Below, piece after piece: positions 44,217-50,904 of a stretch of 64,000 nucleotides of DNA. Source of the DNA: Streptomyces brevispora. GTDB taxonomy: Bacteria > Actinomycetota > Actinomycetes > Streptomycetales > Streptomycetaceae. The DNA is taken from positions 4,154,001-4,218,000 of the forward strand of contig NZ_VIWW01000001.1 in assembly GCF_007829885.1 (NCBI RefSeq), in the 5' to 3' direction. Position numbers and translations under genes: made by a program. Numbering within the stretch: the stretch's first letter is position 1; every line of letters starts with the position of its first letter. The notes below the pieces were generated by a model. The model worked only from the letters and a program-made list of their open reading frames with translations, had not been told where the DNA came from and searched no databases.

Positions 44217-45308
44217 TCAGCCGCAGCCGCAGCTTCTGCGGCGGATCGGGGAGACCGGGAGGGTGAGTGACACCGGTTCGCGGCTCGCGTTGTTCAGCCG
44301 CTGCACCAGCAACTCGACCGCCTGCTCGCCGAGTTGGCGGATCGGCTGGCGCACCGTCGTCAGTGGCGGCTGGACGATCCGGCTGAGCGGGATGCCGTCG
44401 AAGCCGGTCACCGCCATGTCCTCGGGTACCCGGATGCCGCGTCTCGCCAGTGCACGCAGGGCGCCCACCGCCATCTGGTCGTTGGCGAACAGCATCGCCT
44501 CCGGCTGCTGCCCGCCCCCGTCCAGCAGCCGTTCGGCGGCACTCGCGCCCTCGGCCTGCGTCATCATCGTCGTCCGGACGGCCGGTGCGTCCGGCACCGG
44601 GAGACCCGCGTCCTGGCAAGCCTCCCGGAAGCCGCGGAACCGTGCCTCGGCGTCGGGCGAGTCGGTGTCGCCGCCGATGAAGGCGAGCAGGTGCAGGCCG
44701 TGGTCCTCGATCAGGTGGCGGGTCAGTTCGCGCTCGCCTTCGACGTTGGCGACGATGATGTGGTCGAGGTGGTCTATCTCGCGAGGCCCGGCGATCATCA
44801 CGACCGGCAGCCGGCGCGATATGACCTCAAGGTCCTCGGTCGGCACCGTCTGGGCCAGAACGGCGAAGCCGTCGACCCGGCCCGCGACCTTCGCGACCAG
44901 GCTCTCCGGCCCGCCCTCCAGCGACGCGGCGATCAGCAGGGCGTAGCCGTGCCGCCGGGCGGCGCGCTCCATGCCGCGGATGATCTGGTCGGAGTAGAGC
45001 ATCACCGCGTCGTCGGCGTCGCTGTCCGCCTCGGCGTCGGCCTCGGCATCCGGGTCGGCGTAGTCGGGAAAGCACAGTCCGAGCACTCCGGTGGTGCGGC
45101 TGGCCAGTCCGCGGGCGTTTCCGCTGGGTACGTAACCGAGCTCGCGCGCCGCCTGAAGGACCCGTTCGCGGGTCTGGGCGCGCACCGAATCCGGGGTGCG
45201 GTAGACCCGTGAAACCGTGGCAATGGAGACGCCCGACCGCTCGGCCACGTCGTACACCGTTGGGGCGCTCACTCGACCGACCGTCCGCTTCTTCTTCCGT
45301 ACCGACAC
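44217..45308 (-). CDS. LacI-family transcriptional repressor
   Basis: About 363 residues. The HTH plus hinge is APTVYDVAERSGVSIATVSR, then VYRTPDSVRAQTRERVLQAA and RELGYVPSGNARGLASR, followed by a periplasmic-binding-protein-like effector domain and the common C-terminal RRRSCGCG. Unusual is an acidic insertion DYADPDAEADAEADSDADDA (about residues 81-100) in the first effector strand region. GTG 45308 is chosen; GTG 45272 would start just before the HTH. It presumably represses the adjacent beta-glucoside operon and itself. Confidence 0.88.
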   Translation of the reverse strand: MSVRKKKRTVGRVSAPTVYDVAERSGVSIATVSRVYRTPDSVRAQTRERVLQAARELGYVPSGNARGLASRTTGVLGLCFPDYADPDAEADAEADSDADDAVMLYSDQIIRGMERAARRHGYALLIAASLEGGPESLVAKVAGRVDGFAVLAQTVPTEDLEVISRRLPVVMIAGPREIDHLDHIIVANVEGERELTRHLIEDHGLHLLAFIGGDTDSPDAEARFRGFREACQDAGLPVPDAPAVRTTMMTQAEGASAAERLLDGGGQQPEAMLFANDQMAVGALRALARRGIRVPEDMAVTGFDGIPLSRIVQPPLTTVRQPIRQLGEQAVELLVQRLNNASREPVSLTLPVSPIRRRSCGCG

Positions 45309-45325
45309 GTCTCGACACACACGCT

Positions 45326-45368
45326 GTGAAAGCGCATTCACCCTAGATCGCGGGCCGGGCACGAGCAA
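45326..45368 (-). promoter_or_regulatory. LacI gene promoter with operator
   Basis: On the minus strand, TTGCTC (45363-45368), 17 bp, TAGGGT (45340-45345). Overlapping its downstream edge is GTGAAAGCGCATTCAC (45326-45341), a near-perfect palindrome sharing the AAGCGCAT core with the site at 42843, so autoregulation is likely. Confidence 0.72.
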
Positions 45369-45425
45369 GGCCCTCCGAAATAAGCAGACAAAACAGGCGG
45401 CGTACAGGCCGGGAAATGACAGGCA

Positions 45426-45457
45426 ACCTTGCAAGGTGACCTGTGCATCTTTACGGT
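45426..45457 (+). promoter_or_regulatory. MarR gene promoter with palindromic operator
   Basis: TTGCAA (45429-45434), 17 bp, TACGGT (45452-45457), 6 nt before ATG 45464. ACCTTGCAAGGT (45426-45437), a perfect 12-bp palindrome, covers the -35 box and is a likely MarR operator. Confidence 0.72.
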
Positions 45458-45463
45458 GGGCGC

Positions 45464-45919
45464 ATGACGCAATCGCCCGGTCCCGCCCCCGTCGATCCCA
45501 CGGCCGAGCAGGTGGCGGACGACCTCGCGGCCGTCGTCGGCAGACTGCTGCGACGGCTGCGTTCCTCGTCCTCGGAGAGTCTGCTCACACCGACCCAGCG
45601 CTCGGTACTGGCCCGGATCGAGGACGGGGGCCCGGCCACCACGGCCGCGCTGGCCCGTGCCGAGTTCGTACGCCCGCAGTCCATGCGGCTGACGCTGGGC
45701 GCGCTGGAGGAGCAGGGGCTCGTCGAGCGGGCGCCCGATCCGGAGGACGGGCGCAAGTCCGTCATGTCGATCACCGACACCGGGCGCACGACGCTCGCGG
45801 CGGTCCGGGCCGCCAAGCGGAACTGGCTGGCCGAGGCCATCGCCGCCGAACTCGACGGGGCCGAGCGCCGCTCCGTGGCCGAGGCGACCGCCCTCCTGGA
45901 CCGCCTGGTCGGTTCATGA
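45464..45919 (+). CDS. MarR-family regulator
   Basis: 151 residues with the winged helix SLLTPTQRSVLARIEDGGPA, TTAALARAEFVRPQSMRLTL, GALEEQGLVERAPDPEDGRK, SVMSITDTG. The wing DPEDGRKS is the family signature. The mRNA appears leaderless. It is 106 bp upstream of an isochorismatase-like gene on the same strand, its probable target or operon partner. Confidence 0.9.
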   Translation: MTQSPGPAPVDPTAEQVADDLAAVVGRLLRRLRSSSSESLLTPTQRSVLARIEDGGPATTAALARAEFVRPQSMRLTLGALEEQGLVERAPDPEDGRKSVMSITDTGRTTLAAVRAAKRNWLAEAIAAELDGAERRSVAEATALLDRLVGS

Positions 45920-46025
45920 CCGGCCGCGACGCGGCCCCGGGGCCCTGACTCCCGATCCGGCGCCCGGCTCACCGCCCCACCGCTACGTGAAATCCGTCCC
46001 GCACCACTCAGCAAGGAGCACCGGC

Positions 46026-46577
46026 ATGAGCGCCACCACCCTCGACCCGAAGACCGCCCTGGTCGTCGTCGACCTCCAGAAGGGCATCACCGCCCTGCCC
46101 ACGGTCCACCCCATCGCCGATGTCATCGCGCACGCCACGACCCTCGCCGACGCGTTCCGGGCCAAGGGCCTGCCGGTCGTCCTGGTCCGTGTCACCGGCG
46201 GCGCCCCCGGCCGCACCGAGGCACCCGCCCGCTCCGGGCAGCCCGCCGCCGACTGGGCCGACATCGTTCCCGAGCTCGGCCCGCGGGAGGGCGACATCGT
46301 TGTCACCAAGCAGCAGTGGGGCGCCTTCTACGGCACCGACCTCGACCTCCAGCTGCGCCGCCGCGGTGTGACCCAGGTCGTGGTGGCCGGTGTCGCGACC
46401 AGCATCGGCGTCGAGTCCACCGCCCGCTCGGCGTACGAGTACGGCTACCACGTCACGATCGCCACGGACGCGGTGACCGACATGAGCGCCGAGGCCCACG
46501 ACAACAGCGTCGAGCGGATCTTCCCGCGCCTCGGCGAGACCGACACCACGGACGCGATCATCAAGCTGCTGGGCTGA
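46026..46577 (+). CDS. Isochorismatase-family hydrolase lacking the nucleophilic cysteine
   Basis: 183 residues. The fold motifs are TALVVVDLQKGITALP (catalytic Asp), VVTKQQWGAFYGTDLDLQLR (catalytic Lys) and VVVAGVATSIGVESTARSAY. In cysteine hydrolases this last motif reads GVxTxxCVE; here Gly replaces Cys, as in true isochorismatases (EntB/PhzD type). Amidase activity is therefore unlikely, and a vinyl-ether hydrolase or unknown activity is possible. ATG 46026 follows AAGGAG. Followed by a strong terminator. Confidence 0.88.
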   Translation: MSATTLDPKTALVVVDLQKGITALPTVHPIADVIAHATTLADAFRAKGLPVVLVRVTGGAPGRTEAPARSGQPAADWADIVPELGPREGDIVVTKQQWGAFYGTDLDLQLRRRGVTQVVVAGVATSIGVESTARSAYEYGYHVTIATDAVTDMSAEAHDNSVERIFPRLGETDTTDAIIKLLG

Positions 46578-46584
46578 TCCGGAA

Positions 46585-46630
46585 CGTCCTCGGGGTGCCT
46601 CGGAACCCGTTCCGAGGCACCCCGAGGACG
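46585..46630. terminator. 21-bp perfect hairpin terminator
   Basis: The arms 46585-46605 and 46610-46630 pair exactly around a 4-nt loop. AAAAAT follows on the plus strand. It serves the isochorismatase-like gene and possibly sdhB from the other side. Confidence 0.92.
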
Positions 46631-46672
46631 AAAAATCCGGGCCACTCCCTCAGGGGACGGGACTCACGCCCC

Positions 46673-47446
46673 TCAGGACGGCTCCCGCCGCCGGATCTTG
46701 TTCCCCAGCCACACCAACGGGTCGTACTTACGGTCCACGGCCCGCTCCTTCAGCGGGATCAGCGCGTTGTCGGTGATCTTGATGTGCTCGGGGCACACCT
46801 CCGTACAGCACTTCGTGATGTTGCAGTAGCCGAGCCCGTGCTCCTCCTGGGCCGTCGCCTTCCGGTCGAGTCCGGACTCGGCGGCGGCGTCCAGCGGGTG
46901 CATGTCCAGCTCCGCGATCCGCATCAGGAAGCGCGGTCCGGCGAAGGCCGCCTTGTTCTCCTCGTGGTCACGCACCACATGGCAGGTGTCCTGGCACAGG
47001 AAGCACTCGATGCACTTGCGGAACTCCTGCGAGCGGTCCACATCGACCTGCTGCATCCGGTACTCGCCCGCCTTCACCCCATGCGGGGGCACGAAGGCGG
47101 GCACTTCCCGTGCCTTGGCGTAGTTGAACGACACGTCCGTCACCAGATCGCGCACCACCGGGAAGGCCCGCAGCGGGGTGACCGTGATCGTCTCCTCGCG
47201 GGTGAACACCGACATGCGCGTCATGCACAGCAGCCGCGGCCGTCCGTTGATCTCCGCGCTGCACGAACCGCACTTGCCGGCCTTGCAGTTCCACCGCACC
47301 GCCAGATCACCCGCCTGGGTGGCCTGGATGCGGTGGATGATGTCGAGGACGACCTCGCCGTCGTTGACCTCGACCGCGAAATCCTCCAGGCCGCCGCCAT
47401 CGGTGTCCCCGCGCCACACCCTGAACCGTGCGTTGTAGCTGCTCAC
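46673..47446 (-). CDS. sdhB: Succinate dehydrogenase/fumarate reductase iron-sulfur subunit
   Basis: 257 residues. The [2Fe-2S] ligands are in CKAGKCGSCSAEINGRPRLL plus the next Cys; the C-terminal clusters are in CIECFLCQDTCHVVRDH and CNITKCCTEVCPEHIKI. It passes electrons between the flavoprotein and quinone site. The start overlaps the sdhA stop by 4 nt. It is the last gene of the operon small ORF - membrane anchor - sdhA - sdhB. Confidence 0.94.
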   Translation of the reverse strand: MSSYNARFRVWRGDTDGGGLEDFAVEVNDGEVVLDIIHRIQATQAGDLAVRWNCKAGKCGSCSAEINGRPRLLCMTRMSVFTREETITVTPLRAFPVVRDLVTDVSFNYAKAREVPAFVPPHGVKAGEYRMQQVDVDRSQEFRKCIECFLCQDTCHVVRDHEENKAAFAGPRFLMRIAELDMHPLDAAAESGLDRKATAQEEHGLGYCNITKCCTEVCPEHIKITDNALIPLKERAVDRKYDPLVWLGNKIRRREPS

Positions 47447-49356
47447 TCGTACAGCTCCTCATCGGCGAGGTACTTGACCAGCTCCTCCTTCTCGAAGAGG
47501 GAGAGCAGATCCGGACGGATGGGCTCGGTGACCTCGCGTACGAGATCGATCCGGCCCTCCAGCGGCGCGGCGGAGACGTCGGCCGGCCGGCACAGCAGGT
47601 TGACCGGGCGCCAGGAGCGCTCCATGGCAGGGCAGTCCTCGCGGGTGTGGCCGCCGCGGCTCTCGGTGCGCTCCAGCGCCGCCCGTGCGATGCACTCGCT
47701 GACCAGCAGCATGTTCCGCAGGTCGAGCGAGAGGTGCCAGCCGGGGTTGAACTGCCGGTGCCCCTCGACCCCGGCCCGCCGGGCCCGCTCCCGCAGCCCG
47801 GCCAGTTTCTCCAGGGCCCGCTCCATCTCGGGGGCGCGGCGGATGATGCCGACCAGGTCGTTCATCGTCTGCTGGAGTTCCTGGTGCAGGGTGTACGGAT
47901 TCTCCGTGGGCGCCCCCTCGGCGAGGTCCTCCGCGCTGAACGGTCGCAGCGCCTCCGCGGCCGCGGCGGCGGTCTGCGCCTCGTCCACCACGGGCAGGGT
48001 GTCGGTGGAAGCGGCGTACCCGGCGGCGTGCAGTCCGGCGCGCCGGCCGAAGACCAGCAGGTCGGAGAGGGAGTTCCCGCCGAGCCGGTTGGAGCCGTGC
48101 ATGCCGCCCGCGACCTCGCCGGCCGCGTACAGGCCCGGCACATCGAGGGCGGCGGCGGTGTCGGAGTCGACGGCTATGCCGCCCATCACGTAGTGACAGG
48201 TCGGGCCGACCTCCATCGCCTCGGCCGTGATGTCGACATCCGCCAGCTCCTTGAACTGGTGGTACATCGACGGCAGCCGGCGCCGGATCCGCTCCGCGGA
48301 CATCCGCGTCGACACATCCAGGAACACCCCGCCGTGCGGCGATCCGCGGCCCGCCTTCACCTCGGAGTTGATGGCCCGCGCGACCTCGTCGCGCGGCAGC
48401 AGTTCGGGCGGGCGGCGGTTGTTGTCCGGGTCCTCGTACCAGCGGTCGCCCTCCTCCTCCGACTGCGCGTACTTCTCCTTGAACACATCGGGCACGTATT
48501 CGAACATGAAGCGCTTGCCCTCGGAGTTCCGCAGCACCCCGCCGTCGCCGCGCACCGACTCGGTGACGAGGATGCCCTTGACCGACGGTGGCCAGACCAT
48601 GCCCGTCGGATGGAACTGCACGAACTCCATGTTCATCAGGGGAGCGCCCGCCAGCAGGGCCAGCGCATGGCCGTCGCCGGTGTACTCCCAGGAGTTCGAC
48701 GTCACCTTGAAGGACTTTCCGATGCCGCCGGTGGCGAGGACGACCGCGGGTGCCTCCAGCACGAAGAAGCGGCCCGTCTCGCGCTCGTAGCAGAAGGTCC
48801 CGGCGACCCGCTCGCCGTCCTTGAGGACGCGGGTGACCGTGCACTCCTGGAAGACCTTCAACCGGGCCTCGTAGTCACCGAATTCGCGTTTGTCCTCCTG
48901 CTGGAGCGAGACGATCCTCTGCTGGAGGGTGCGGATCAGTTCGAGGCCGGTACGGTCCCCGACGTGCGCCAGACGCGGATACTCGTGGCCGCCGAAGTTG
49001 CGCTGGGAGATCTTCCCCTCGGGGGTGCGGTCGAAGAGCGCGCCCCAGGTCTCCAGCTCCCAGACCCGGTCGGGCGCCTCCTTGGCGTGCAGCTCCGCCA
49101 TCCGCCACTGGTTGAGGAACTTCCCGCCGCGCATGGTGTCGCGGAAGTGCACCTGCCAGTTGTCCCCGGAGTTCACATTGCCCATGGAGGCGGCGATCCC
49201 GCCCTCCGCCATGACCGTGTGCGCCTTGCCGAAGAGCGATTTGCAGATGACGGCGGTACGGGCTCCGCGCTCCCGCGCCTCGATCGCGGCGCGCAGCCCG
49301 GCGCCTCCGGCACCGACCACGACGACATCCCACTGCTGCCGTTCGAGCTCTGTCAT
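47443..49356 (-). CDS. sdhA: Succinate dehydrogenase/fumarate reductase flavoprotein subunit
   Basis: 637 residues. The FAD dinucleotide fold is WDVVVVGAGGAGLRAAIEAR; KAHTVMAEGGIAASMGN carries the His that binds FAD covalently. The active site includes TESVRGDGGVLRNSEGKRF (substrate Arg) and CHYVMGGIAVDSD, with GLYAAGEVAGGMHGSNRLGG near the isoalloxazine. It oxidises succinate or reduces fumarate at the inner membrane face. It starts directly next to the stop of the membrane subunit gene. Confidence 0.95.
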   Translation of the reverse strand: MTELERQQWDVVVVGAGGAGLRAAIEARERGARTAVICKSLFGKAHTVMAEGGIAASMGNVNSGDNWQVHFRDTMRGGKFLNQWRMAELHAKEAPDRVWELETWGALFDRTPEGKISQRNFGGHEYPRLAHVGDRTGLELIRTLQQRIVSLQQEDKREFGDYEARLKVFQECTVTRVLKDGERVAGTFCYERETGRFFVLEAPAVVLATGGIGKSFKVTSNSWEYTGDGHALALLAGAPLMNMEFVQFHPTGMVWPPSVKGILVTESVRGDGGVLRNSEGKRFMFEYVPDVFKEKYAQSEEEGDRWYEDPDNNRRPPELLPRDEVARAINSEVKAGRGSPHGGVFLDVSTRMSAERIRRRLPSMYHQFKELADVDITAEAMEVGPTCHYVMGGIAVDSDTAAALDVPGLYAAGEVAGGMHGSNRLGGNSLSDLLVFGRRAGLHAAGYAASTDTLPVVDEAQTAAAAAEALRPFSAEDLAEGAPTENPYTLHQELQQTMNDLVGIIRRAPEMERALEKLAGLRERARRAGVEGHRQFNPGWHLSLDLRNMLLVSECIARAALERTESRGGHTREDCPAMERSWRPVNLLCRPADVSAAPLEGRIDLVREVTEPIRPDLLSLFEKEELVKYLADEELYE

Positions 49357-50256
49357 TCAGAAAAACCTCGGATCGTCGAAGGCGCCGGAGGCGACGAGGT
49401 ACACATAGAAGTCGGCGAGTGCCACGCTGATCAGCGAGGCCCAGGCGAGCAGCATGTGACGGGCGTTGAGCCGACCCACCCAGCCCCAGAGCCGGTAGCG
49501 CACGGGGTGCTTCGAGAAGTGCCGCAGCCGGCCGCCGATGATGTGCCGGCAGGAGTGGCAGGACAAGGTGTACGCCCAGATCAGGGCGATGTTGACGACG
49601 AAGATCAGTGAGCCGAGACCCATATGGCCCCAGGCGTAGTGCTCGTCGCGGAAGGAGAGCACGGTGTCGTACGTGAGGATCCCGGCGACCGGCAGCGCCG
49701 CGTAGAAGAAGTACCGGTGGAGGTTCTGCATGATCAGCGGGAAGCGGGTCTCGCCGGTGTACGCCGTGTGCGGTTCGGCGACCGCGCAGGCCGGGGGCGA
49801 GGCCCAGAAGCCCCGGTAGTAGGCCTTGCGGTAGTAGTAGCAGGTCAGCCGGAAGCCGAGCGGGAAGATCAGGATCAGCAGGGCGGGGGAGAGGCCCCAC
49901 CAGCTGCCGAAGAGTTCCCAGTTCGGGCCGTGCCGCATGGGGGCGCAGCTGTCCGCCAGACAGGGCGAGTAGAACGGCGAGACATAGGGCGCGGCGTAGT
50001 AGTCGGCGTTCGAGAACGCCCGCCACGTCGAGTAGACGATGAAGGCGAGGAGGCCGGCCGCTGTCACGGCGGGCGCCAGCCACCAGCGGTCGGTCCGCAG
50101 ATGGCGGGCGGCGATGGCGGCCCGCGAGGCGTGGTGCACACCCGCGGTCCGGGTCCCGGCTCCGAGCCCCGCCGGCGGCTCCGTGCCCGGAGCCGCACCC
50201 GGATCCTCGCCTGAGTCCTTACCTGAATTCGTACCTGTTTCCGTATCGGTGGCCAA
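49357..50256 (-). CDS. Membrane anchor subunit of succinate dehydrogenase (Sdh1-like, single polypeptide)
   Basis: 299 residues: a hydrophilic Gly/Thr N-terminus, then about five transmembrane helices (WWLAPAVTAAGLLAFIVYST; LSPALLILIFPLGFRLTCYY; FFYAALPVAGILTYDTVLSF; LGSLIFVVNIALIWAYTLSC; LLAWASLISVALADFYVYLV). Candidate haem or quinone His residues are in NLHRYFFY, YAWGHMGLG and SCRHIIGG. The one-protein anchor beside sdhA-sdhB is the layout of mycobacterial Sdh1. The start is TTG 50256, with AGGAG 6 nt upstream, an unusual start codon supported by the strong ribosome site. Confidence 0.85.
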   Translation of the reverse strand: MATDTETGTNSGKDSGEDPGAAPGTEPPAGLGAGTRTAGVHHASRAAIAARHLRTDRWWLAPAVTAAGLLAFIVYSTWRAFSNADYYAAPYVSPFYSPCLADSCAPMRHGPNWELFGSWWGLSPALLILIFPLGFRLTCYYYRKAYYRGFWASPPACAVAEPHTAYTGETRFPLIMQNLHRYFFYAALPVAGILTYDTVLSFRDEHYAWGHMGLGSLIFVVNIALIWAYTLSCHSCRHIIGGRLRHFSKHPVRYRLWGWVGRLNARHMLLAWASLISVALADFYVYLVASGAFDDPRFF

Positions 50257-50265
50257 GGAGTTCTC

Positions 50266-50514
50266 CTAGGGGGCGTGCCTGCCGCGGACGCCCAGACCCT
50301 CGTCGTCCGAGTCCGTCCACAGAGTGGTGTCGTACGGCGCCTCGGTGATCGTGATGACGCCGTCGACGGGGTCGGCGTGGCCGTCCGGGGCGAGCGGGTC
50401 CGGTGCGGGGCCCACCTCGCGCAGCTGCGCGAGGCTCCGCTCCAGCCGCCCGACGGTGCGGGCCAGGTCGTCGAGACAGTGCTGAACTGCCGTCAATTCG
50501 TCCTGCAGTGACAT
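50266..50514 (-). CDS. Small acidic protein upstream of the sdh genes
   Basis: 82 residues: LQDELTAVQHCLDDLARTVG followed by RLERSLAQLREVG is an amphipathic helix or coiled coil, and the rest is acidic and probably disordered, ending VRGRHAP. It is 9 bp upstream of the membrane anchor gene on the same strand, so it is first in the sdh operon. I do not recognise a family. Conservation of such a leader gene with Sdh1-type operons would support a role in assembly. Confidence 0.7.
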   Translation of the reverse strand: MSLQDELTAVQHCLDDLARTVGRLERSLAQLREVGPAPDPLAPDGHADPVDGVITITEAPYDTTLWTDSDDEGLGVRGRHAP

Positions 50515-50904
50515 GACTTGCTCTCACTTCCGCAGTCGCGGGTGGCCATGCTCATGCGCATGCGAGTGTCGCGCGTCACATCCCGTTTGTGAAGGGAGCG
50601 GGCCGCCCCGGCTCACCGGTCCGGCTGAAAGGTCCCAGGCGGGCCCTCCGGGGCGTCGAGTTCCGGCCGTTGTCGAGGGGTCGGGTTCCGGCCACGGCCA
50701 TGGCCACGGGTTCGTGCGGGTGCCGGAGCTCCGCCGCGCGGGTGAGGTTCGGGGGTCGTTGCGCCGTGTCTGCGGCACCCCTCGCGCGTGGCCGCTTTCA
50801 GTGGATGGACGGAATCAGTGTGATCAACTGTAAATGCCACCAAACATGCATGATTCGGTCCATTCGGTTACGGGTGGTCCGGGCCGTCTCCGGAGGTATC
50901 AGCC
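50515..50904. other. 390-bp divergent promoter region
   Basis: Between the sdh operon and the large SBP gene. It contains TCACA-N7-TGTGA (50576-50592), near-palindromic ATGCGCATGCGAG, and an A/T-rich stretch 50815-50860 likely to hold the SBP promoter. No gene is seen. Confidence 0.5.

Noticed and set aside
50576..50592. TCACA-N7-TGTGA as a CRP or Rex site for the sdh operon
   Set aside because: The half-sites are in the opposite order to the CRP consensus (TGTGA-N6-TCACA), and the Rex-like match nearby (GTGTCGCGCGTCAC) is imperfect; evidence is too weak.
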